This document shows positions 32,201 to 43,079 of a stretch of 64,000 nucleotides of DNA, one piece after another. Each line of letters opens with the position of its first letter. Position 1 is the stretch's first letter. The stretch is taken from the NCBI GenBank assembly GCA_963920575.1, contig OY986969.1, positions 5,590,001 through 5,654,000 on the forward strand, read 5' to 3'. The position numbers and the translations under genes were made by a program. This DNA comes from Narthecium ossifragum (lineage: Eukaryota; Streptophyta; Magnoliopsida; Dioscoreales; Nartheciaceae). The notes under the pieces were generated by a model, which saw nothing but the letters and a program-made list of their open reading frames with translations, made no database searches and was not told the DNA's origin.

Positions 32201-32747
32201 GATTTAATCCTCTTTGGGTTTTGTTGGTTTTATGAGTTCTGTAGAATAAGAGTACCCCAGAATGTTACCATGAAACCTTATCCCAACAATCTAGTTCTGC
32301 TTATTTTTCTGCATAATCGCATCTGAATCTTTTTTGTTCATGTCATTTGTTTTATGTCTGACTGATTCGAAAAGATGTTTCTACGTGCTATGCCCTTGTT
32401 CCAGTGTTGGATACAGGTTGGTCTCTGAGATGATTCCGAGGGATCAGTACCTCCCGCCGGCAACAGATTTCCGCACACATACAGGGAGGGAGGTTGAGCT
32501 TGTTCAGCGTGGGAGCAATGAACATGATATTTACCGACCTGATGTCTACCGACCTGAGCAAACTTTCACCCATGCGCCTGTTGAATTAGCTCCGCAATCT
32601 AGCTATGAGTTGTCGACGTATGAGGATCCGTACCGTCCTGTATATGCTGATAGCGTTCAAGCACCAGCCACAAGCAGGGTTGAAATGTCTACCTACCCTG
32701 TTTCTTCACTTTATTCATTTGCGGGTGCTACTCCAGCTTATCGGTGA
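20232..32747 (+). CDS. DCD (Development and Cell Death) domain protein
   Basis: Plant-specific DCD proteins are linked to development, stress and programmed cell death; the biochemical role of the domain is unknown. Four exons join in frame: 20232-20810, 31180-31296, 31392-31975 and 32405-32747, giving 540 residues. The N-terminus is Lys-rich (residues 4-34, nuclear-signal-like) and then Ala-rich. The DCD domain starts near residue 119 with [20 protein letters not shown] and includes [20 protein letters not shown] and [18 protein letters not shown]. Exon 2 continues it with [19 protein letters not shown], and exon 3 opens with [12 protein letters not shown]. Residues 267-346 form eight [14 protein letters not shown] decapeptides. 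The rest is Tyr/Pro-rich and probably disordered. The first intron interrupts the DCD domain and is about 10.4 kb. Confidence 0.93.
22414..22714 (+). repeat. Recent tandem duplication, two copies at 154-bp spacing
   Basis: The two units start with CTTCTCT(T/C)GATTGAAAGAA at 22414 and 22568 and end GAGGTGAG(C/T)GTAT at 22560 and 22714. Only a few bases differ across about 147 bp, so the duplication is recent. Confidence 0.9.
22730..24660 (+). repeat. Diverged duplicated intron segments
   Basis: Three related blocks share the order AGCATGTTA..TTTCATGGA, TTTGAGAGCTCT..CTATT, AAATATGGAGCA.AAAGCCC: about 22745-22850, 24175-24275 and 24535-24650. A TTGCTAGTGCTTAGGT block occurs at about 23963 and 24288. 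They are old local duplications; the first is interrupted by the element at 22848. Confidence 0.7.
22848..23837. mobile_element. Mutator-like element with terminal inverted repeats of about 100 bp
   Basis: The left end CTAAAAAACAGTTTAGTACC and the inverted right end CTAAAAATCAATTTAGTACC match, and the similarity continues through CCCTCAA.AATAGGCCC and CCCTCAATTNACAAAATC for roughly 100 bp. The internal 750 bp carry no transposase and no recognised protein. No 9-bp target duplication could be found, so the exact ends and the class are less certain than for the other two elements of this type. Confidence 0.65.
25067..25308. mobile_element. Tourist-like MITE (PIF/Harbinger type)
   Basis: A 242-bp element with terminal inverted repeats GGGCATGTTTGGC and GCCAAACACGCCC (one mismatch), flanked by TTA on both sides (25064-25066 and 25309-25311). 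The interior folds into a long, GC-rich imperfect hairpin. Confidence 0.9.
25825..25834. repeat. Target site duplication TAATTTAGAA, left
   Basis: Ten bases repeated exactly at 27322-27331, flanking the Mutator-like element. Confidence 0.75.
25835..27321. mobile_element. Mutator-like element with GC-rich cargo (Pack-MULE candidate)
   Basis: A 1487-bp element with terminal inverted repeats of about 100 bp. The left end AGCTAAATTATCGATTAGTA and the inverted right end GGCTAAATTATTGATTAGTG match, and both continue through TAGTTTGGTCGT and CAAATCAGCTC. It is flanked by a 10-bp duplication. The interior (about 26050-27130) is much richer in C and G than the surrounding intron. It holds overlapping Ser/Pro-rich open frames on both strands without a recognised domain. 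No transposase is present, so it is non-autonomous. Captured host exon or promoter sequence is the likely origin but is not proven. Confidence 0.85.
27322..27331. repeat. Target site duplication TAATTTAGAA, right
   Basis: The second copy of the 10-bp duplication. Confidence 0.75.
28190..28312. repeat. GTACC-rich dispersed repeat
   Basis: A short repeat dense in TACC/GTACC words, bounded by GACCTAGGTTAC on the left and GACCTAGGTAAC on the right. Its origin is unknown. Confidence 0.4.
30030..30495. repeat. GGCACGG-type dispersed repeat, copy in DCD intron
   Basis: Dense in GGCAC, GGCATGG and CACGGCACGAC words, with CAGTGGCACGTGCCAAGCCG near 30440. A related sequence lies in a PYRR intron at 39150-39640. 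No coding content. Confidence 0.5.
31494..31733 (+). repeat. In-frame 30-bp minisatellite encoding eight decapeptides
   Basis: Eight units of exactly 30 bp encode [20 protein letters not shown] (twice), [30 protein letters not shown] (twice) and [10 protein letters not shown]. Neighbouring units are most alike, which fits growth by slippage or unequal exchange. All units keep the frame of the DCD protein. Confidence 0.95.
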
Positions 32748-33672
32748 CTGACTTTAGCCTTCTAGCAATCTAGTTGTGTACTTGATTGCCTAGTCTTTGA
32801 GCAGATTATCTCTATGGACTCGGATACGTTGTATCTTGCACAGATAGCACTGAATCTATCAGTGATAAAGTGCGGTGAATTTACAATTTGCTGGGGGCAG
32901 ATTTACAATTTTTGTTCGATATGAATCTGAGTTCGTTTTCATCTTTAAGCTTTGATGCTGTAAGCCATATGAAAACCCTCTTCCTTGATTGCTCTTGTCC
33001 TGTAGGTGATGCCTGCGCAGCCTTAATTATTTTTTGCCGCTGAGGACTTTTATTGTATTGCTCTGTAACTTAGCAACCAAACAGAAGATTGACTTGTATT
33101 GCGCATAGGGCACAAGCTTTGGATGCTTAACTAAAGATATTGTCTTCTCCTTCAACTTGTATGGCATTTTTTTTGCTGCCGTGCGCAAGAACAGCTTGAG
33201 GGTAGAATTTTTTTATAGGTGTGGAGAATTTTTGCGCGCAGAGGAAAATCCTATATGCACGCACGCAGGGAATTTTTCTACGTGTATAAATGCGAATTAA
33301 ATGCAGCACGTGGTGCGGAACATTAATAAATGCTGGTGGTGGTGCTCGTGTAAAAAATTAAAAAAAAAGTACCGGGATGTAAAATAAAATAAAAAAGGTC
33401 ATGTTTATCATTTAAGATTATGATTATAAATGAAATTTTTATTGAACGAGAGATATCTTAGATGACGGCCGTGTGGTATGATAATTTTAAGATAAAAGGG
33501 ATTTAATAGAATGGAGTTATTTTTTTAGGATCGTCAGCACAACTACTATTCTGATATACTCCGGAGCGGTCTTTTTGGGAAAAAAAAAAAATCGTCAGCT
33601 CAAGGCCTCTCTTTATGCGGGCAGCGTCTCACCGGTCAAAGAGAATCCTTAATTCCTCCACTGCGTAATCCA
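32748..33672 (+). other. DCD 3' UTR and spacer before PYRR
   Basis: Downstream of the DCD stop, AT-rich sequence with homopolymer A tracts near 33357 and 33580. The last ~80 bp before the PYRR ATG are its likely 5' UTR. No other gene was seen. Confidence 0.5.
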
Positions 33673-36600
33673 ATGGCGTCGCTCTTTCCATTCTTGGCCG
33701 CTCCTTGCCCCTCCCCGCCCCCAATATCGGCCCCAGTCTTCCTTCCCCGCTGCTCCGCTGGCGGCGCCGCCCTCAGTAGGGGCGGTGGCGGCTACGCGGT
33801 GGATGCGGGGATGCTGCGGCAGGCGGCGGAGCTGGCGGATCTTTCGGCGGGTCTGACGTCGCCGCACCCAAATTTCGGGTGCGTGGTGGCCCGTGGGAGC
33901 GGCGAGGTGGTCGGACACGGCTTTCTCTACGCGCAGGGCACCAAGTGCGCTGAGCTACAGGCTGTCGAGATGGCTCGCGAACTCGCCCGAGGCGCCACCG
34001 CCTACCTCAACATGGAGCCCGGCGATTGCTATGGGGACTATACCCCTATCTCCTCAATCCTCCAGGTTCTCATTCCGCTGTGTATCTGTTTGCGTCTTTC
34101 TTTGTCTCTACCCACCCTCGGTGACCTTTTGCTAGTCCAAGGTTGTTGCTTTCCGCTGTGGCTGATTCAAGCTGATTATTTTCAGCAGTTTTATGATTTA
34201 TGATTCGTGTCCAGAATAGTTGTCATTCTTGTGGCCATGTTTTGGTGCGGAACTTGTCCTAATCATAGGATTTTCTTGCTTAAATTGATGTGTAAAATGA
34301 ACTTTCTATTTGCGCTGATTCTGATCAACACTCTTAATTGGATATTAGTTATTTGTGCTGTTCATTTCATTTATCGTGCCTCATTCAACATTGAAAGCCT
34401 TGGAGCTCTGCTTTAATGCATATTTTTCATGCTTTTGAATTTTTTTAACTTTTGGAAAGCTTCTCTAAAGGTGTTCTTTGTTTTCGTGGCGGTTTATAAG
34501 TGTTGACTTGTTTGTTGAGAAGTGTAATCTCTAGAACTCCACTTTAATGCACATCTTGTCAGGTGTATAAGATTTTAGTCACATTTTCCAAGATCTGTTG
34601 CAAAATATGGTCAGTTTTTCTAATTTTTAGTGGTTGAGAAACAGGAGTGGTGCATTAGAAGTGATTGCCTGAAGGGTTCTAGTACCTCCTTATTCATTGG
34701 GTTGATCAAGTGTTGGTCACTGATATTTGTGAATTAGGCAGGGATTTCAAGAGTAGTGGTAGGCCTCAGGAATCCGTTGCAGCACCTTCGTGGGAAGGCA
34801 ATACAAGCATTGAGAAGTGAAGGGGTCCAAGTTAATGTTCTTGGGGAGGATTTGCAGAGCAAAATATTTGAGGTAATGAAGTTTCTAATGCTCGACATAG
34901 TTTTTTTGGATCCAAGTACAGATATTGATCTTATTGTGCTTTCTTGTGCCAGTAGTTGTCATTTAATATATTAGTGTTCTTCCTTTGGCAATAGCGATAT
35001 TGACCTGATATTCTGTAAAGATACGTGAATAATACTTCATTTTCAATCGATTAGGTTGTACTCTGGTATTTTTATTGAACTCAACCATTAAGAAACAAGC
35101 AACTGATTTCTAGAATTAATTTTGTAAAATTATAGTCTATGCAGCATAAAAACACTTATGGAATCACTACTTGAGAAAGTAATGCATCTCTATCCAATCT
35201 TTAGGCAATACTACATGCTAAAGAAGTAAAGTTGCAAATTTGGGCACAATGGTGAAGAGGCAGTTTGTTCTTTAGGCAATCAAAGAATTTCATAGCACCG
35301 AGGCAAACGGTAAATACATGGCAAATTGGGTTAGTGATTTTCACTATTCCAAAATGCAAAAATTTATTGCATTAGTTTAATCTTTTCTTATCTTAGTTAT
35401 GATCTGTCAAAAGATGAATTATAATGTCCAACCATTCGTTCGAGAGAATCGAATTTGGTGCAATGTACTGTGAGCATATCTCACCTAAACTTTTAGGGAG
35501 GGAACACTGGATGGAGGAGGCAATAAAATGTCAAAGAAAGGGATAATTTCTAACTAGCTAATGTACTACTAAGTCTTGTCCTTAGGACCTGTTACGGCAC
35601 TTTCCTTATCAATCTTAAAGACTAGGAGACGAGATAACCATTCACCTTAAGCCTTTAAAATCTCAGATTCTTGATCAAACTTCAATTGTTTCTCGTGACG
35701 TTTGTCATGTTTATCATGGATTGATGATCCATGTTTTCATTTTGTTGACGTAGCATATGCATCCGTGTCTTTTATTAAGAGTAATGTGGTGTAGGAAATC
35801 TCGTAGTATACCTGATTCAAGAGTATCTACCAACAAGAAGCTTGTTTGCCTCCTCCGGAGAGGCTTGTCACTCTTTATCTGAGACCTCCAAAGGAATCTT
35901 TAGTCCTCGTGGGAGTTGCTAAGATGAAAAACAGGGATTAAAGGGGCTCCAAGGGTGTCATGGATGCATGCATGCTGCGTAACTAATGCATGATCGGGGG
36001 TTGGTGTCCTAGTAGTAGGTATCTTCAAATACTTGAAAATGTGGTTGAATGTATTGAGTTAAAATGGTAAATTCCTTCTACTCGCTAACATCAAGTAAAT
36101 GTAAGGATTTTGCACTAAAGAGTTCTTTTCTACTGAATCTGATCAGCTAACAATAGTAAGAAATGAAGTTCTTGAAGATGTTGTTAAGAAAATTCATTAA
36201 CGTTTGTCTTTTCCCAACATCATTATTGCTGTTCCGTACTGGTAAGCTGACATATTTAAGGTACTAGAAAGTAACATATGCTCATATCTACTCCTATGGA
36301 TGCTGATTCTGCAAATTTAAATTTTTATGAGATTTTCTTTTAATGTTGATAAATGCAATTAAGGGCAAGTGTTGTTGTCAAGTTATCATTGGTATGTAAA
36401 TGCTACTCAGCATGTTTAGGGTTGTCAAGTCAGTTTGGAGATAAAAAAATCGCTCAATACAGCTTGAGTTTTATCTTGATACAGCTTTCTCGAAACATAA
36501 TGGGCTGATAATGAGTTGAGATTTAAGCTCAATGCCTGTAGCGAGCTCATGAGTAACGGCCAGCTCGATGGATGGAGATCTATCCAGCTTGATGAATTTT

Positions 36601-39600
36601 TCGATATAAATATGTGTTATGAAGATTTTAATATTGTTTATGATTTCTAATTTTTTTGAAATTTATATGCATTATCTGTATTTTTACAGTGCATATTAGG
36701 AAACATTTAGTTCATCAAACGTAGAATTCTAGCCCAATCTGATTGTATTAGTCTATTAGATTCAAATCCAAATTCTACATGTAATAGCCACATCGCTCAA
36801 CCTATGCATCTATCTCCTAACTATCCCTATAGGTGTCTGGAGAACCATAAACAAAGCCACACGGAAAGAGGATGATAAATTGCTTTTAGGAACAGCTGCG
36901 ACCTCTTTGATCTCCCTCTTCTTTGTCAATAACAGCTCGATATCATAGCAAGTTGATATCAAGCTGGAAATTTGATGTCAAGTTGATATTGAGCTGGGGT
37001 CAACTCCATTTAATTCAAGTTCAAGTTAGCCCTAGCTCACTTGATATTGACTCTTTCATAACCCGAAACACATCCAAACCAACTTATTTGACTCCATGCA
37101 GGGTCTAAGGTCTAGATTTTCAATGTTTATAAAGTGGTAGAAAACATATGTGAAAGGCTATAAAAATTGAAGAACAACTCATGTAGAGAACTTGAAAAGT
37201 TACATTTATTGGAGTTCGATTATTATGAAGGCCATAATCACATTATAGTTTTCCATATCCATATGCTTAGCAGACATGTTGCTTTAGTGGATATTGAATC
37301 TAGTGTTCATCCTTTTCCATAGTTTCCTTGCAGCGAGACCCATGATTTTAGGCTGTCTTCTTCATGTACTCCATCCACATAGGCTTGAATGAGGCTCCTC
37401 TTTCTGAACTTGAAATTTCCGAGCTGTTTTGTAACAATTTTATGAGTTTGCACTTTTGAATTCAGAACTACTTATCTCCGAGTGTTCACATGATTTTCAG
37501 CATGTTAGCTTTGAAGGGTCTTATCTTATAGTTTTAATTATCACTGTTAACATATCAACATATTTATCTCAGGAAGCTTTGAAGTCTTGCCTTGTAGTAA
37601 ATGCTCCGTTACTCTATAGAGCTGCATATCATGTTCCCTTCTCTGTACTCAAGTATGCAATGACCTTGGATGGTGAGCCTAAATAATTTCTTGAGAAACA
37701 TATCTGGTTCTTGTTGACATGCTTTGTTGGTTGATCATAATTTTCTAAAACCTGGAGCTTCTACAGCACAAAAAGAGCTATCTACTTCACAGCATTACAC
37801 TATACAGCAACAACTTGCTGATAAGTTTCCACCTGGGCATTGGCAGGAAAAATTGCAGCTAGTAGTGGGCATGCAGCTTGGGTAAGCAGCAAAATGTCTA
37901 GAGATCGAGTATTTGAGTTAAGAGGTAGAAGTGATGCGATTATTGTTGGGGGAAATACTGTACGTCGGGATGGTAGGCAGCCTTGAACAATTTCAAATTT
38001 CAGTCTGGAGTTAAGCAGCTGCCATTATTATCTAGTTGAATTTTCTCCTTGATCATGTAATTCAGATCCACGACTAACTGCAAGACTTGGAGGAGGCCAT
38101 ATTCCTGTGAGAATTGTGATGTCACAAACTCTTGATCTTCCTGAAGAAAGAAGGCTTTGGAGTATTTTTGATGCATACACTATTGTTGTGACACAAAGGG
38201 GTGCTCGAAAGGACTTGCAGAAAAGGCTCGCGCAGAAAGGTGTTGAAGTGGTGGAATTTGATATCTTAAACCCTAGAGATGTCATGATATATTGCCATGA
38301 TCGTGGCTACCTCTCGGTACTATGGGAGTGTGGTGGGGCTTTAGCTGCCCCAGCTATATCATCTGGCATCATTCACAAGGTTTGTATAATGAGCTTGTTT
38401 TAATCGAAAAAAAAAACCTTCACCTTTATGTGTTTTATATGCTAATATTTTGCCTAGCATAAGCGAAGTGGTAGATAGCTCTTTAAGATTCTTCCTAATT
38501 GGACAACAACTGTTTCTATTTGCCTATGCATATCCATCTAAGCCTTATTATCCGTGATGAAAGAGAAGTATTTTAACCTGAATGAAAGCTGAACATGCTT
38601 TTTGGCAGCAGTTAAAATCTTTTCCAATCTTTATCGTACTTTGCCAATTAATCCTTTTTGTTGGTGACATATCCTTGTTATATCGCTATATGGTTGGTTA
38701 TGGAGGATAAACTTTTGTTCCTCTAAATTAAAGCACTTCGTTTTTTTCTTGCCATGTGAATTGTCCCACAAACAAAGTTCCTTTCCCCTATGAGTAGATA
38801 GTTTGCAGGAATTGATGGTCTAATATCTGCGAGGAATGAGAACCTGCCTTCGGTTTGGAATTTGATCTGACTATAGCATTTGGGTGGATCTTGTTCCCTA
38901 TGAGCAATATTTGCATCCCTTTCTTCTATTGGTTGGGAGGGCTTCTAAAGTTTTTTGCCAATCAGTTTGCAATAAGTGTAGCATATGTGGTTATGACAGC
39001 CCTCTTTAGACCATTTGTAACAACTTGCAACCAAGATATGCTAGGTTTTATCTATTACTCCTGACCATTTGACACAGTCCTGCTACTCTCTTCTGGTACA
39101 GTTCTAATGAAGTTGCTGAGGTCCATGCTAGCTAACTTAGTGGTTTGAGTCTGATCAGTATCATGCATGCAAATATGCGTGTTCTTTAAGTCCCCAAGTG
39201 GACGTGGACAGGACTTCTGTGCCGGTCTGTGGTGACTGGCGCGTATCATGCCCATAAATTACTGGCATAGTGAATGTATCAACACAAACCCCATGCTGTT
39301 ACATGCATTAGGCCCTGAAGAGCCCCCTGCTTGTGCCACGGGGTCTGCGCTGATCGGCATGACATGTTCGACCCATTTGGTAGTCCTTGCACGTAAAGCA
39401 TATACTGTTAAGTTCAACTCTAAGTCATTGTTATTTTACCAGTACAGTAATCTGTGCTGACCTATGCGTATCATGCTTGTGACTTACCGACATGATACAA
39501 ATACTCGGCACAAGTTCTATCTCAAGTATATTACTCTCCTGAGGATGCTTGGCGCCGAGTGGGTGGAATACGTACCGTTGGCGCATGCTATGCTGCCCAA

Positions 39601-41696
39601 AGTTTGGCACGGCACGTGCCACCGGCACGGTAATCCTACTATTGTGTGCTCTTTTTTTTCAAGAAAAATGATTGGTACCAAAATATAAGATATAGTTTCA
39701 CCTTAAAGAGTTTTAGATAGTTTGTATAGATTATTCCTAATGCCTCTTCATGCAGGTATATGCATTTGTCGCCCCAAAGATTATTGGAGGTGTTAATGCA
39801 CCCTCTCCAGTTGGTGAATTGGGGATGGTTGCCATGTCTCAAGCACTTAACCTAATCGATGTGTCCTTTGAACAGGTAAGTTCATGGACAATTTTCTTTT
39901 GTCCATTTACTGGTTGGAGAGTGATTTAACTCTTTTCTGTCATTCTAATTCTGAATAAAAGTCAGTTCATGCTGCTGACTAATCACTTAAATATTCATTT
40001 GGAGGCCTAAGCTGCACTACTTTTGCTAGCCATCCAACTTTGATTTGGGCAACACTTTCCTTATCAGTTTTTGGTTGGATACATATTCAAAAATTTGGGC
40101 TATGAATGTGGACTTGGTACCCCAATGGCTACAAGATGAAAAAAAAACCCTAAAATCGTCTCACAGAAGGTAGACTGCTTTCTTGGAAAGTATTGTTTTT
40201 CTCCAAAAGGAGGTCAATCCTAAAATGAAGGTCTTTTTTTATTCTTTATTGACACTAGAGCACCACCTCATGATTCTAGTTTTCTTTTATTGTGGCGTTG
40301 TTGCTAGCCTGCTATCGGCATTCGACTTTGGTCATGGTCAATTTTTGATGTTTTTGCTTATCACTTCAAATTTGTGGAGTTATTTGTAGTCTCAAACTCT
40401 CAGGTATATTGTCTGTAATTTGTCCTGATGATTGTATGGATAATTGGCACTAATGAAAGTTCTGAGACTGGATAATAGAATGTTTTTTTCAGGCCATCTC
40501 TCTTGCTGGCCTGGAACACATACCTTCTTCCTTCTCTTTTGCTTCTTAGATCGATGCTAACTCCATACTTGGGTTACGTATTTCAGATCGGTCCAGATAT
40601 GTTGATTAGTGGATATCTCGAGCCAATCCCAGATCTCTCACCTGTAATTCCATCAGTAAATGAAACTTCAGCTATAGATCCGACAGTTTCTCCTTATGAC
40701 ACAAACATCATCTTCTTCTATAAGACTTGGGACCAATATGGAGCATTGTCAAATTTTTCTCCTCATCCTATTCAAATGCCTGATGAAGATGGGGGTTTTA
40801 TCACTTGGCCGTCTGTGGAACATTTTTATCAGGTAAAATCCGAGTACTAACTGGTACATGATGATTGTTTGCTGTATTCTTGATGCATTTTTCTCTCTAA
40901 TCATGCTGAAAAGTTCGGCTCTAGTTCTATGCCTTTTCTTGGAAGTTAGAGTTTCTATCTGTAAAAGGTTAATTTTTTATTTTCAGTACATTTTTACATG
41001 CAACATTAAACTTCGTGATAGTTTCTTCTAATTGCAGGCACAAAAGTTTGTGGGGGTTGATAGTCCTCTAGCGAGGGACCTTATTGAACAAATTAAAGCC
41101 ACTAAGAGCTCAGAAGAAGCAGCACGTTTGGGGAGAAAATTGCAGAGAGAACACCCTGAGCTGGTATGTCCTCGTGTGCTGACACTATGTGCCGTTATTT
41201 TACTATCCGTCCTCAGAGGAAGAACTTAAAATTTCAGTCATTTTCCATCCTAAATTAAAATAAGCCTTTCAAGTTAAACATGTTTCATGATTTCAACACG
41301 AGAATATGTTTGTTTTCGAAAGCCAAGGATGCCAACCGCTATGTACGATTGCAGTAAAAAATGACTCTTGGCTATCTGCCTCATTTATCTTCCCTGATCT
41401 ATGCCATCTGGTCATAATTGTTGCCCATGTCCATCCAGGTTCAATCTGACTGGGACTCTGTGAAGATTGATGTCATGTATCAAGCTCTGAAGTGCAAGTT
41501 CTCCATGTACCCGCACTTAAATTCCATGCTTCGCTCCACTGCCGGTTCAGTTCTTGTTGAAGCTTCACCACACGATCTCTTTTGGGGCGGCGGCCGGGAA
41601 GGAGAAGGCCTGAATTATTTGGGTAGGCTGCTAATGAAGTTGAGGTCTGAGATTATGGAAGAGGTCTCATTTGAGAGATCAGACCGAGTTCTTTAA
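33673..41696 (+). CDS. PYRR: Riboflavin biosynthesis protein PYRR, chloroplastic
   Basis: PYRR reduces the pyrimidine intermediate of plastid riboflavin synthesis. Its COG3236 domain is known as an N-glycosidase that removes reactive early intermediates. Nine exons join in frame: 33673-34065, 34738-34872, 37573-37672, 37847-37972, 38066-38379, 39756-39875, 40587-40832, 41038-41163 and 41439-41696, giving 605 residues, close to the usual ~600. Residues 1-40 look like a transit peptide. The deaminase-like domain (about 45-230) has lost its zinc ligands: CAE at 92-94 replaces HAE, and EPGDCYGDYTPIS replaces EPC.HYGRTPPC. The reductase part has GKIAASSGHAAWVSSKMSRD, SDAIIVGGNTVRRDDPRLT and LWECGGALAAP. 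The C-terminal COG3236 part begins IIFFYKTWDQYGALSNFSPH and has WPSVEHFYQAQKF and HDLFWGGGREGEGLN. Confidence 0.96.
36420..37090. repeat. Repeat-like sequence in the PYRR second intron
   Basis: Rich in CAGCTTGA, GAGCTC and GAGCTGG words typical of dispersed plant repeats, and different from the surrounding intron. Ends and class could not be determined. The remainder of the 2.7-kb intron 34873-37572 shows nothing recognisable. Confidence 0.3.
39150..39640. repeat. GGCACGG-type dispersed repeat, copy in PYRR intron
   Basis: GTGCCACGGGGTCTGCGCTG, CTTACCGACATGATAC and GGCACGGCACGTGCCACCGG link this segment to the repeat at 30030-30495. It lies in the intron 38380-39755. Confidence 0.45.
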
Positions 41697-42783
41697 ACTT
41701 TATAGGTCAAGATTTACAATGATAACTTCCTAGGGTTCTTGGTAATACCTTCAGTACTTCAGATGAACTAAATTACAAACCGGAGTACTGGTGTAGTACT
41801 GGTTGAGAGAGTCTTGTGGATTGGAGGCACATCTGGCCTTGTTGTTGCACATTATATTTTAAATTTTTGATGATCAATAATCAGGATCTATTGATTTAAG
41901 AGCGGAAAAAAAGTGGATAGTGTAGCTGGATTTGGATAGCAATAAAAAGTTTTCTCTGGTTCTGAATATATTCTGCTCTGGTTTTAGTTGAGTTCATGAT
42001 ATTAGGATTTTCTTTGATAATTAGACAATAATTAACCTAAGATAAATGGATTTCAGTTGGCAGATTGAAATCAATATTGATTCATGAAACAGTGGTTTAC
42101 TCAACCCTGCAATAATTTTTTTTTTCTTCTTTTTTTGTTATTGTTTTAGGTTTCTGAACGGTTTTCACTGTCGTTCGAGACAGCGGTCTTCAACAAACAC
42201 CTGGCTTTTGGCTTTTGCAGAGTTCATTGAATTGAAAGCATCAATTCCTTCAAACCAATTGGTTCAAATACCAATTGGTGTCTTGCCTAGCTTTTATGGA
42301 AGTTTCTATGGTGACCAAAGAGTGTTATTGGCATTAATGATGCATTTTGTTCTCAGGCTGTCAACATGGAAGTTAAGAGGCAGATAGATATTTTTCCATC
42401 ATAATGACATATGGACAGAAAATACCAAAGCAAAGGATACAATTGAATCCCTTCATTTGGATGAATGATCCTTCCTTACATATGACTCCTTACTAACAAA
42501 CTCTATGTTACCTAATCAAATCAATGGTACTTTTGCTTTCTTGGTAGACTTATTATGTGTTGCACGACCAGTGTGATGATGTAATGGTTAAGACTTGTAA
42601 CCTGCATTTATATCGATCTCTTTAAAACTTGTATTGAAATCATGTTCAGAATATTTATGAGAATTGGTTGAATCCATAAATTGTCAGCCGGGTTCGTCCT
42701 TAATTATACTATTGACTGATCAAACAGTATGTCAGTATGCAAGTATAATGTTTTTAAGAGCGCTGATTTATGCACATGACCAG
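41697..42783 (+). other. PYRR 3' UTR and intergenic sequence
   Basis: AT-rich sequence after the PYRR stop. No gene, RNA or transposon end was recognised before the MITE at 42784. Confidence 0.4.
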
Positions 42784-43050
42784 AGCATGTACACTACACA
42801 TGCGTTCAAATCGGTAGTGAGATACTGATTGGTTGATCTAGTACATCGGTAGAATAATACCGATGGACTAAATCAATCAATCGGTATCTCACCACCGATT
42901 GAATGTACCAATGACCGAATCGGTAGTGGTGTACCGATTGGTCTCTTTATTGATGGAATAACTCAATCAATCAGTATCTCATTACCGATGCACTAGATCA
43001 ACCAATCAGTATCTCATTATCGATTAGAGGGCATGTGCAATGCACATGCC
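42784..43050. mobile_element. MITE-like hairpin repeat (TCGGTA family), copy 2
   Basis: A 267-bp element with inverted ends: left AGCATGTACACTACACATGC, right GGCATGTGCAATGCACATGC. The interior has repeated ATCGGTA.. and ..TACCGAT words that fold into a long hairpin. It shares GAATAATACCGATGGACTAAA and GATTGAATGTACCAATGA-type landmarks with 19140-19360. Confidence 0.7.
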
Positions 43051-43079
43051 ACGTTGCCATGTACACAAATCTTTATTCT

